NCBI GenBank assembly: GCA_964570765.1
Contig: CAZMZF010000061.1
Location: forward strand, 1 to 6,228
Direction of reading: 5' to 3'
Length of the DNA stretch: 6,228 nt
Source of the DNA: CAZMZF01 sp964570765
GTDB taxonomy: Bacteria > Zixibacteria > MSB-5A5 > RBG-16-43-9
The notes under the pieces were generated by a model, which was not told the origin of the DNA, did not search any database, and saw nothing but the letters and a program-made list of their open reading frames with translations. Of this stretch, positions 1-6,091 are shown piece by piece. Position 1 is the stretch's first letter. Each line of letters starts with the position of its first letter. A program made the position numbers and the translations under genes.

Positions 1-53
1 TTCACTGACTAATTTACTACCTTTTAGGGTGACATTTTCACTGACTATTGACA
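1..53. mobile_element. Probable terminus of an insertion sequence (partial, runs off the left edge)
   Basis: TTCACTGACTA occurs at 1-11 and again at 37-47, a period of 36 bp, and the second copy is preceded by GGGTGACATT. The block ends in TATTGACA at 53; on the other strand it begins TGTCAATAGTCAGTGAAAA. Repeated short motifs inside an end that starts TG and ends CA are typical of IS21-like elements, and I associate GTGACATTTTCACTGA with such termini. The family is uncertain and no transposase is visible. The block ends 72 bp from the GH3 stop codon, so the element did not damage the gene. Confidence 0.45.
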
Positions 54-78
54 GAGATCCTAATTGGTGGCTTGTTAA
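54..78 (-). repeat. Copy A of a short sequence shared by both flanks of the operon
   Basis: On the minus strand, TTAACA (78-73) is followed by a 19-nt block ending CCAATTAGGATCTC. Fifteen of these 19 positions match copy B, which has two extra bases after TTAACA. The copy adjoins the candidate IS end at 53. Its function is unknown and it may be chance or a relic of a duplicated promoter region. Confidence 0.3.
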
Positions 79-125
79 TTTTACAAAAAAATCGGGATTG
101 ACTTCAAATAAGAGAATTTTATTCC
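54..125. other. Spacer between the GH3 gene and the candidate IS end
   Basis: This is an AT-rich spacer without a gene. On the minus strand it contains a T run (96-90) after the GH3 stop, but no stable hairpin before it, so I do not call an intrinsic terminator. Positions 54-78 resemble 6033-6059 on the other side of the operon (see the repeat entries). Confidence 0.5.
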
Positions 126-2498
126 TCATTTAACTCTTACTGATGTGAAATATTTCTTTACATTGCTTATTTCTGTTACTTTACCGGTTATTTCAAACTC
201 CCCTATTGACCTAATATCCTCTGAAGAACTCCCTAGCATAACTTTTATGGTTCCGGGTTCTACAACATACTTCATATCTTTGTTATAGAAGCCTAATTGC
301 GCTATTGATAGAATAAACGTAATCGTCTTTTTCTGACCCGGCTTCAAGGTAACCCTCTTAAAACCCTTTAATTCCTTTACAGGTCTTGCCACCTCAGATT
401 GCGTATCATTGATATATAATTGCACAACTTCATCTCCTGTGCAGGATCCGGTATTCTTTACATCAACGTTTATTTCAATCTGGCCGTCCCAGAATATACT
501 CTTAGGGATAATAACCATATTGTTATATTCAAAACTGGTGTAACTGAGACCATAACCAAATGGAAAAAGCGGTTTACTGCTCATCTCGACATAATTGCCT
601 CTCCAATGGGAACGGCCGCCGGATGGTTTGTGATTATAATAGACCGGTACCTGGCCTACAGATCTTGGAAAGGATATGGGCAGTTTACCTCCCGGATTAT
701 AATCTCCGAAAAGGATGTCCGCTAACGCACAAGCTCCTTCTTCGCCGGGCAGCCATGCTTCCAGCACCGACGGAATATTTTCGGAAATCCAATTGATGGA
801 TAAAGGCCTGCCATTGATAAGTACAACAATGATAGGGGTGCCGGTTTCATAAACAGCCCTTATAAGCTCCTCCTGTATCCCCGGCAAATTAAGATCGGCT
901 CTGTCTCTGGATTCTCCACTTGTACAGTCTTCAATAAGTCCGGATTTGTCACCCACAACCACAATCGCCACTTCCGATTTTTTTGCAGCTTCAATGGCTT
1001 CGGCAAAACCATCCCTGGAATCACCCCGCACATTACAACCCTTTGCATAGTGAACCATAGTATCTCTGCAAACTTTATCCTTTATTCCCTCCAATATACT
1101 GGAGATTGGCACAAAACTATCAGTCAATTCTACTTTTTCAGGAACGGGGGTATTGAATATTTCTGTATTCTTGCTCATCTCAATGAGCGCTTCCACATGG
1201 CAGGGATAGGCATAATCCCCGATGATATTTCTCACAGAATCCGCATTTGGTCCGATGACAGCAATTGATGCAATATCTTTTCTTATAGGAAGTAAATCGC
1301 CCTGGTTTTTTAGAAGCACAATCGACTTTTGTGCTATTTGGCGCGCAAGTGCCCTCTGTTCTGGTGTATCAAATACCGTGACGGTTTTTTCTTCATCCAC
1401 ATAGGGATTTTCAAAAAGCCCTAGTAAAAATTTTATTTTAAGCACTCTTCTAACAACGGTGTCAATCAGTGACTCCTTCACCAAACCCTTTTCCACTGCA
1501 GCCTTCAATGGTTTTCCATAGCAGTCGGTGCTCGGGAGTTCCACATCGACGCCAGCCTCAAGGGCTATCTTGGCTGCATGATCCTTGTCTTTTGCAGTAT
1601 GATGATAGTCATAGAGCATATTGATACCGAAATAATCGGATACCAGCAGCCCGTCAAAGCCCCATTGATCTCTCAGGATATCCCTTAAAAGTTCTTTTGA
1701 ACTATGACAAGGGATACCATCCAGTTCATGGTATCCTGGCATGATGGAGGCAATCCCGGCTTCTTTCACAGCTGCTTCAAAAGGCATCATGAACACCTCG
1801 CGCATTTCTCTTTGAGGAATATGTGGCGGTGCCCAGTTCATTCCCCCTTCCGAAGCACCATACCCAACAAAGTGTTTCCCGGTTGCCATCACACCCTTCT
1901 TCCAATCACTATCCTGAATTCCCTTGATATAGGATACTCCCATCTGCGAAACAAGGTAGGGGTCTTCTCCGAAAGTTTCTTCCACCCTTCCCCATCTTGC
2001 ATCCCTGGTAACATCCAGTACAGGGGCAAGAGCTTGATGGGCACCTACTGATCTCATTTGTTCCTTTATGACATTGCCCATTTCTTCTACTGACTTAGGA
2101 TCCCAGGTACTGGCTACCCCTATGGTCTGGGGAAAACAGGTGCCCCCTTTGGCCATATACCCGCTGCAGGATTCTTCATGGATGATAGCCGGAATACCAA
2201 GACGGGTATTTGCAATCAGATACTTCTGTATTTGATTTGCCGTTCTGGCAGAAACAGGTGAATCAAAATTGCTTGCCCCGCCAAGACGAGTTATTTGTCC
2301 AATACCATTGCTCATTAGGGCATTTGACTTGTCATCTGAAAATTTCTTCCCTTCCAATATTTCATATACCCAGATACCGCTGAGCTGAGCGATTTTCTCA
2401 TCCATGGTCATAAGAGATAAAAGATTTTCCACTCTTTTTTTGACCGGTTGACCAGCATTTAGATAAACTTTCTTTTGTATATCATGTTTTTTTATCAT
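126..2498 (-). CDS. Glycoside hydrolase family 3 beta-xylosidase/beta-glucosidase, cytoplasmic
   Basis: This 790-residue enzyme (start chosen at ATG 2498) would release terminal beta-linked sugars from imported oligosaccharides by a retaining mechanism. The N-terminal barrel (about 20-365) contains MTMDEKIAQLSG (30-41), GRVEETFGEDPYL (170-182), GKHF (207-210) and LLVSDYFG (284-291), where Asp288 is the expected nucleophile. The alpha/beta sandwich (about 390-615) contains TSGESRDRADLNLPG (526-540), where Glu529 is the likely acid/base. A fibronectin-III-like domain (about 670-765) follows FPFGYGLSYT (645-654). HEESCSGY (107-114) has Glu where beta-glucosidases usually carry the Asp that binds O4/O6; this fits xylosidase or dual-specificity members. 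From memory, without alignment, the whole sequence resembles Thermotoga maritima TM0076. There is no signal peptide, so action is intracellular. It is the last gene of the operon, and I saw no convincing terminator after its TGA (128-126). Confidence 0.93.
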   Translation of the reverse strand: MIKKHDIQKKVYLNAGQPVKKRVENLLSLMTMDEKIAQLSGIWVYEILEGKKFSDDKSNALMSNGIGQITRLGGASNFDSPVSARTANQIQKYLIANTRLGIPAIIHEESCSGYMAKGGTCFPQTIGVASTWDPKSVEEMGNVIKEQMRSVGAHQALAPVLDVTRDARWGRVEETFGEDPYLVSQMGVSYIKGIQDSDWKKGVMATGKHFVGYGASEGGMNWAPPHIPQREMREVFMMPFEAAVKEAGIASIMPGYHELDGIPCHSSKELLRDILRDQWGFDGLLVSDYFGINMLYDYHHTAKDKDHAAKIALEAGVDVELPSTDCYGKPLKAAVEKGLVKESLIDTVVRRVLKIKFLLGLFENPYVDEEKTVTVFDTPEQRALARQIAQKSIVLLKNQGDLLPIRKDIASIAVIGPNADSVRNIIGDYAYPCHVEALIEMSKNTEIFNTPVPEKVELTDSFVPISSILEGIKDKVCRDTMVHYAKGCNVRGDSRDGFAEAIEAAKKSEVAIVVVGDKSGLIEDCTSGESRDRADLNLPGIQEELIRAVYETGTPIIVVLINGRPLSINWISENIPSVLEAWLPGEEGACALADILFGDYNPGGKLPISFPRSVGQVPVYYNHKPSGGRSHWRGNYVEMSSKPLFPFGYGLSYTSFEYNNMVIIPKSIFWDGQIEINVDVKNTGSCTGDEVVQLYINDTQSEVARPVKELKGFKRVTLKPGQKKTITFILSIAQLGFYNKDMKYVVEPGTIKVMLGSSSEDIRSIGEFEITGKVTEISNVKKYFTSVRVK

Positions 2499-2507
2499 TT
2501 TTAAAAA

Positions 2508-2517
2508 CACCTTTCCT
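2508..2517 (-). promoter_or_regulatory. Ribosome binding site that decides the GH3 start
   Basis: AGGAAAGGTG ends 9 nt before the ATG at 2498-2496. A longer reading from GTG at 2558 would add 20 residues (MDFVWENHIK...), but that start has no ribosome site. The added residues would be translated from this ribosome site and the inverted repeat, and they do not resemble the usual start of the family, so the shorter start is preferred. Confidence 0.8.
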
Positions 2518-2536
2518 ATATAAAATTGTTTTATAT
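2518..2536. repeat. AT-only inverted repeat immediately upstream of the GH3 ribosome site
   Basis: ATATAAAA and TTTTATAT form a perfect 8-bp inverted repeat with a 3-nt centre. It ends exactly where the GH3 ribosome binding site (2517-2508) begins. In RNA the stem would be weak but could affect access to that site; in DNA it could be a protein site. With only A-T pairs in the arms, chance occurrence in this spacer is plausible. I found no well-spaced promoter in the 96-bp gap. Confidence 0.4.
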
Positions 2537-2594
2537 GATTTTCCCAAACAAAATCCACGGTTTTTTAAAAATCTCGGTGTTTTACGCAAGATAA

Positions 2595-3452
2595 CTAAGA
2601 TTTGAGTGCACCCGCAGTAAGGCCGGAAATGATCTGTCGCTCTGCAAAGAGATAAAAAATGATTGCCGGTACTGCGGACAGAGTTACAAAAGCCGCTATT
2701 AGCGCCAAATCCATTCCGTATTGACCCTGAAACTGCATCGTGCCTAGAGGTAAAGTCCAGAGCTTTTCCTTATCTACCAACACCAGAGGTATGAGTAAAT
2801 CATTCCAACTGGCAACCATAGTCAAAGATGCAACTGCTGCCAGCGCTGGACGTGACAGAGGGAGCAGAATACGCCAGAAAAAACCGAAGGCATTACAACC
2901 GTCTATGTAAGCGGCATCTTGTAATTCAGAAGGTACAGACTTAAAAAAGCCGCGTAGAATTACTATACCAATGGAAAGCTGAAATGCAGTTTGAATCAGG
3001 ATTACTCCCCAGAGATTATTGGTCAATCCTATTTGGCGTACTATGAGATATACCGGCAAAATTGCAATCGCAATCGGAAACATAAGACCCAGGGTAAAAA
3101 AATTGAATAATAGATTCCGGCCACGGAATTTCATGCGGGAAAACACAAAAGCAGTCAGGCTACAAACGATTACTACACTAATCGTCGTCGCCAACATTAT
3201 CAAGAGACTATTACGCAGCATGGACCAAAAAATCGGCATTCTTAAAACTTTTGTGTAGTTTTCCCAGTTCGGGGGAATAGGAAGAGCGTAAGGACGAGTC
3301 ATAAATTCACCGCGCGTCTTGAGTGCACCGAATATTAACATTACAATAGGTATGATAATGATCAATACAAATAAAGAAAGAACAAAATACTGAATAATCC
3401 TTGGCAGATGTTTTTTAAAAGTTCCACTTTGTTGTGGATAATTAATTGACAT
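2595..3452 (-). CDS. CUT1 sugar ABC transporter permease, MalG/UgpE type
   Basis: This 285-residue inner-membrane protein is the second half of the channel. Its ATG follows AGAAAGGA by 7 nt, and that ribosome site begins within the stop codon of the first permease, leaving a 13-nt gap; translational coupling is likely and would keep the two subunits near 1:1. About six membrane segments lie near residues 19-42, 80-104, 113-137, 145-168, 203-224 and 247-270. The EAA loop reads LQDAAYIDG (177-185), ending in LLPLSRPAL (196-204). The C-terminus ERQIISGLTAGALKS (271-285) is the hallmark of MalG-type subunits. The following GH3 gene starts 96 bp later, so it may be less tightly coupled. No ATPase gene is adjacent. 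Confidence 0.94.
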   Translation of the reverse strand: MSINYPQQSGTFKKHLPRIIQYFVLSLFVLIIIIPIVMLIFGALKTRGEFMTRPYALPIPPNWENYTKVLRMPIFWSMLRNSLLIMLATTISVVIVCSLTAFVFSRMKFRGRNLLFNFFTLGLMFPIAIAILPVYLIVRQIGLTNNLWGVILIQTAFQLSIGIVILRGFFKSVPSELQDAAYIDGCNAFGFFWRILLPLSRPALAAVASLTMVASWNDLLIPLVLVDKEKLWTLPLGTMQFQGQYGMDLALIAAFVTLSAVPAIIFYLFAERQIISGLTAGALKS

Positions 3453-3465
3453 AAACCAATCCTTT

Positions 3466-4407
3466 CTAGTTTAGGTAATCTGTTTGGCGCACAAGACGAA
3501 GGTAAGCCAGCGAAAAGACCAGAGAAATAAGTAACATCACAATGGCCACTGCTGAGCCATATCCTAACTCGAAACGCACAAAGCTAAAACGATACATATA
3601 CGTGGACATAACCTCACTGGCATTGACCGGACCGCCCTTGGTCATAATCCAGACCAGGGCAAACACCTGTAGCGATCCTAAAACAGATAGGTAGACGGAT
3701 GTACGGATGGTGCTACCTATTAACGGTATTTTGATATAAGTTATCATCTGACGCTTACTCACTCCATCAATAAGAGCAGCTTCCTCAATTTCCGGTGGTA
3801 TGTTTTGCAGACCTGCCAGATACAAAAGCATGTGGAATCCAAAATATTTCCAGGTTAGTACGACAAAGATAGCCAGTAGAACTGTCCTGGTATCTCCCAA
3901 CCAGGGTTGAGCTTTTAGACCTGGGATTAGAGTAAGCATCGCATTTATAAAGCCTCGTTTTGGATCGGGGTTAAAGAGAATCAACCACATAATACCGGTA
4001 ATGACTTCGGAAAGAACGTAAGGCATGAAAAAGATCGTACGAAAAAAGGCGCGTCCACGTAGGTTACTTCCCACCATAAGAGCCAGCGCCAGGGACAATG
4101 GTAATTGAATGGTTAGAGATAATACGACGATTAACAATCCATTCTTTACTGCTTTTAGGAAGATCCGATCGGTCAGGATACGTTTGAAGTTGTCCAGCCC
4201 AATAAAGTCAACTGCGGGACCAAAACCCTTCCAGCTGAATAAACTATAGTAAACGGATTTAAAGACCGGATAAACCAGAAATATAGAGAAAAATACAAGA
4301 GCCGGCAACAAGAATAACACAATGGTTAGCTTATCTTGAAGGCGGCGAGGAGACTTTTTCTCTCGCGGTAATATCAGGAAATCCTTGCCAACTGAAGTTA
4401 TCTTCAC
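3466..4407 (-). CDS. CUT1 sugar ABC transporter permease, MalF/UgpA type
   Basis: This 313-residue inner-membrane protein is one half of the transport channel. It starts with GTG (4407-4405), not ATG; AGAAAGGAGAT about 7 nt upstream supports this start. A charged N-terminus (REKKSPRRLQDK) precedes about six membrane segments, near residues 28-48, 88-113, 122-146, 176-200, 234-254 and 282-305. The cytoplasmic EAA loop that docks on the ATPase is clear: EEAALIDG (208-215), followed by KIPLI (226-230). The C-terminal TKGGPVNASEVMSTYMY (256-272) is typical of MalF-like subunits. It lies downstream of the binding-protein gene after the stem-loop, and its stop codon (TAG, 3468-3466) runs directly into the ribosome site of the second permease. 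No frameshift or missing motif is seen. Confidence 0.94.
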   Translation of the reverse strand: MKITSVGKDFLILPREKKSPRRLQDKLTIVLFLLPALVFFSIFLVYPVFKSVYYSLFSWKGFGPAVDFIGLDNFKRILTDRIFLKAVKNGLLIVVLSLTIQLPLSLALALMVGSNLRGRAFFRTIFFMPYVLSEVITGIMWLILFNPDPKRGFINAMLTLIPGLKAQPWLGDTRTVLLAIFVVLTWKYFGFHMLLYLAGLQNIPPEIEEAALIDGVSKRQMITYIKIPLIGSTIRTSVYLSVLGSLQVFALVWIMTKGGPVNASEVMSTYMYRFSFVRFELGYGSAVAIVMLLISLVFSLAYLRLVRQTDYLN

Positions 4408-4432
4408 AAAAAATCTCCTTTCTGACTGGTAA

Positions 4433-4475
4433 AATGTGCGGGGATCGAGTATTTGAAACTCAATCTCCGCACATT
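4433..4475 (-). terminator. Strong stem-loop between the binding-protein and permease genes (attenuator or mRNA stabiliser)
   Basis: An 18-position stem pairs 4475-4458 with 4450-4433 around a 7-nt loop (4457-4451). In the minus-strand RNA it has one A-C mismatch and one U-G wobble, and the outer nine pairs (AATGTGCGG with CCGCACATT) are perfect. It starts 16 nt after the binding-protein stop codon and ends before the ribosome site of the next gene. The bases after the stem (TTTTACC on the minus strand) give only a short U tract, so full termination is unlikely. In malEFG-type operons, structures at this place stabilise the upstream message or reduce read-through, so that binding protein exceeds permease. 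That role is inferred here from position and structure. Confidence 0.75.
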
Positions 4476-4491
4476 CTTACTTAAACGTGAC

Positions 4492-5763
4492 TTACTTTAT
4501 TTCTTTAGCTGCAGAGTCGTCAATTGCCTGAGCAGCCTTTTCAGGCGTTAACGTACCAGCGAAAAGTCCCTGAACGCTGTCGTTCACAACAGAACCAACT
4601 GCTGGAGGCATTGCCTGATCATAATAAAGCTGGAAGTATTGCGCAGCTGCAGCGCCTTGCTGGACAATTTTAAGTAATGGATCAATCAAACCTTCTTCAG
4701 CTCCTTTAACAACAGGAACAGATAATCCAAGTTTAGCTTGAGCAATTTGAGAATCCACACTGCTTATGTACTTGAGAAAGTCCACAGCTTCCGGTGGTGC
4801 ATTAATACCAATTACAAAGCCATTACCACCACCTAGTGCGTCGGCAGGATCACCGGCACCTCCCTCAACAGCCGGGAAGGGGAACCAACCCGCCTTTTTA
4901 CCAAGTCCCAATTTATCAACACTATTATCCGCAAATGCACCGGGAGCCCACTGCCCCATCAAATCCATTGCAGCCTCGCCGTTACCCATTAGAGTAGCTT
5001 CATCTCCCCAGGTCGCCCCAAGGAAGCCGCTCTGGAAAGACTTGAGTGCAACGAGTTCCTGAAGCTTCTCGCCAGCTTCAACGAACGGGGCATCTGTGAA
5101 GGAGCCCTTTCGAGAATAAGCCGCATCAAAGGCAGCTTGGCCACCAATACGAACAGCCAGATATTCCCACCAAAAGGCACCAGGCCACTTATCTCCCTCG
5201 CCGACAGCAATGGGGGTGATGCCAGCATCTTTAAGTATTTGCACATCTTTAAGTAGTTCAGTCCAGGTCGTAGGAGGATTATCAATACCAGCTTTAGCAA
5301 ACAGATCCTTATTGTACCAGAAACCAACCATACCCATATCACGCGGAACACCGTAGTTTTTCCCTTCGAAACTGTATACACCTAGTGCGCCTGGTGAAAA
5401 CGTATCACGCCAGCTATCCTTGTCCAGATATGCAGTAATATCTAAGAGCAGACCAGCTTTGGCGTATTCGTTCATCACACCACCGCCCCAGCTCTGGAAA
5501 ATATCGGGGGGTTCACCAGATAGCATAACCGTAGTCAGCTTGGTCTTGAAATTCTCGTTCTCGAGGCTTAGAACCTCGATCGTAACGTTTGGATGAGCAG
5601 CCATATATTCATCGGCAAGCCCCTGCCACAGTGCCTTTTCACCTTCTGCAGTCTGGATATGCCACCAGGTAATATTCACCGGTGCTTCTGCCGCCAGGGT
5701 TGTGAATACTCCACTTACCAATAAAATTTCAACCAGAAACAATACTAAAATATATTTTTTCAT
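4492..5763 (-). CDS. Extracellular/periplasmic sugar-binding protein of a CUT1 ABC transporter
   Basis: This 423-residue solute-binding protein (SBP_bac_1 / MalE-like, CUT1 family) would capture an oligosaccharide outside the membrane and deliver it to the two permeases encoded downstream. The ATG is preceded by a strong ribosome site, AAAGGAGAT, with a spacer of about 9 nt. Residues 1-25 are a Sec signal: KK, a hydrophobic core, then TTLAAEA, with cleavage probably around residues 24-27. The mature protein opens with NITWWH. Family landmarks include SGEPPDIFQSW (82-92), the segment FEGKNYGVP (132-140) and FWYNKDLFAKAG (148-159). Many tryptophans (33, 34, 92, 149, 193, 198, 199, 252, 272) could stack on sugar rings. 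Two oddities stand out: no cysteine anywhere, so no lipobox, and Glu12 inside the signal's hydrophobic core. The partner GH3 suggests a xylo- or gluco-oligosaccharide ligand; the ligand itself cannot be read from the sequence. Confidence 0.93.
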   Translation of the reverse strand: MKKYILVLFLVEILLVSGVFTTLAAEAPVNITWWHIQTAEGEKALWQGLADEYMAAHPNVTIEVLSLENENFKTKLTTVMLSGEPPDIFQSWGGGVMNEYAKAGLLLDITAYLDKDSWRDTFSPGALGVYSFEGKNYGVPRDMGMVGFWYNKDLFAKAGIDNPPTTWTELLKDVQILKDAGITPIAVGEGDKWPGAFWWEYLAVRIGGQAAFDAAYSRKGSFTDAPFVEAGEKLQELVALKSFQSGFLGATWGDEATLMGNGEAAMDLMGQWAPGAFADNSVDKLGLGKKAGWFPFPAVEGGAGDPADALGGGNGFVIGINAPPEAVDFLKYISSVDSQIAQAKLGLSVPVVKGAEEGLIDPLLKIVQQGAAAAQYFQLYYDQAMPPAVGSVVNDSVQGLFAGTLTPEKAAQAIDDSAAKEIK

Positions 5764-5945
5764 AATAAAAATCTCCTTTAAAAATAAAATTAAAATTTGT
5801 AATACTTGTACCCAAAGTAAAAATCAAATTTTCTACATCGCAATAATCATATTAGGTAAATTTATATTTTTAGAAATATACCTCCCCCCTTTCTGTTGTT
5901 TGATGGTTGTTGCAGATATTTACGGAATTACGTGGTCTGATACAT

Positions 5946-5955
5946 TCTTCGAAGA
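5946..5955. promoter_or_regulatory. Candidate operator palindrome 2 with a central CG
   Basis: TCTTCGAAGA is a perfect 10-bp palindrome in the early transcribed region, at about +43 to +52. A central CG is typical of LacI/GalR-family operators, which commonly control sugar ABC operons. The flanking bases do not fit the catabolite-responsive element consensus, so a local sugar regulator is the better guess. No regulator gene lies in this window. Confidence 0.35.
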
Positions 5956-5968
5956 TTTCTTTTTTTAT

Positions 5969-5983
5969 TACTTATTTTAAGTA
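5969..5983 (-). promoter_or_regulatory. Candidate operator palindrome 1, just downstream of the start point
   Basis: TACTTA and TAAGTA form a perfect 6-bp inverted repeat with a 3-bp centre. Beyond one mismatch the symmetry continues for two more base pairs. The palindrome lies at about +15 to +29 relative to the predicted start, where a bound repressor would block elongation or promoter clearance. It is AT-rich, in an AT-rich stretch, so chance is a real alternative. It does not match the catabolite-responsive element or any operator I recognise. Confidence 0.35.
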
Positions 5984-6003
5984 TTATATTATTATCTTTT
6001 AGT

Positions 6004-6032
6004 ATAATACACTGCTTTTAAAATTTAGTCAA
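6004..6032 (-). promoter_or_regulatory. Sigma-A-type promoter of the sugar operon
   Basis: On the minus strand, TTGACT (6032-6027) and TATTAT (6009-6004) are separated by exactly 17 bp. Five of six bases match each of the consensus -35 (TTGACA) and -10 (TATAAT) hexamers, and the spacing is optimal. The predicted transcription start is about 5997, giving a leader of roughly 230 nt before the binding-protein gene. The surroundings are AT-rich. This is the best promoter I found and it precedes the first gene of the operon. A 9-bp palindrome, AGGGTCCCT (6040-6032 on the minus strand), abuts the -35 box. Confidence 0.8.
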
Positions 6033-6059
6033 GGGACCCTAATTGTTGGTTGGTGTTAA
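6033..6059 (-). repeat. Copy B of a short sequence shared by both flanks of the operon
   Basis: On the minus strand, TTAACACC is followed by AACCAACAATTAGGGTCCC, directly before the TTGACT -35 box of the operon promoter. It matches copy A (54-78) in the same orientation at 21 of 25 aligned bases with a 2-nt gap. Its place directly upstream of a promoter makes a regulatory site conceivable. Confidence 0.3.
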
Positions 6060-6091
6060 GAACTTGTGGGGGTTTTTCTTACCTCAAAAAA

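Larger units (their letters stand above)
5764..5997 (-). other. Long untranslated leader of the operon, no gene
   Basis: About 230 nt lie between the predicted start point and the first gene, with no credible coding region on either strand. Besides the two palindromes, it holds a purine-rich run, AGGGGGGAGG (5890-5881), that looks like a ribosome binding site but has no start codon at proper spacing. The next ATG, some 30 nt on, opens only a five-codon frame (MIIAM). Two overlapping stems follow: a perfect 7-bp pair (5880-5874 with 5869-5863) and an alternative 10-bp pair with one mismatch (5883-5874 with 5863-5854). I recognise no known riboswitch class. Confidence 0.45.

Noticed and set aside
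54..125. Intrinsic terminator after GH3
   Set aside because: A seven-T run exists on the minus strand, but no GC-containing stem precedes it; only a weak 5-bp AT pairing is seen.
1704..2051. A 115-residue plus-strand open frame inside the GH3 gene
   Set aside because: It lies wholly antisense to conserved catalytic-domain sequence of GH3 and shows no motif of its own. The other small frames inside the four genes are rejected for the same reason.
2499..2594. A separate promoter for GH3 in the gap after the second permease
   Set aside because: TTGTTT and TTGCGT occur, but none has a -10 hexamer at 16-18 bp; read-through from the operon promoter is enough to explain expression.
4989..5381. A 130-residue minus-strand frame overlapping the binding-protein gene
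   Set aside because: It is an out-of-frame shadow of the binding protein, which has all family landmarks in its own frame.
5881..5890. A leader peptide gene started by the AGGGGGGAGG run
   Set aside because: The nearest ATG is about 30 nt away and opens only a five-codon frame, so translation from this run is not supported.
5946..5955. Catabolite-responsive element at the central-CG palindrome
   Set aside because: The bases around the CG do not match the TGWNANCGNTNWCA pattern on either strand.
5702..5980. A 92-residue plus-strand open frame over the start of the binding-protein gene and its leader
   Set aside because: Its first part is antisense to the signal peptide, the rest is AT-rich leader with Ile/Phe/Lys-biased content, and no ribosome site or family motif is visible.
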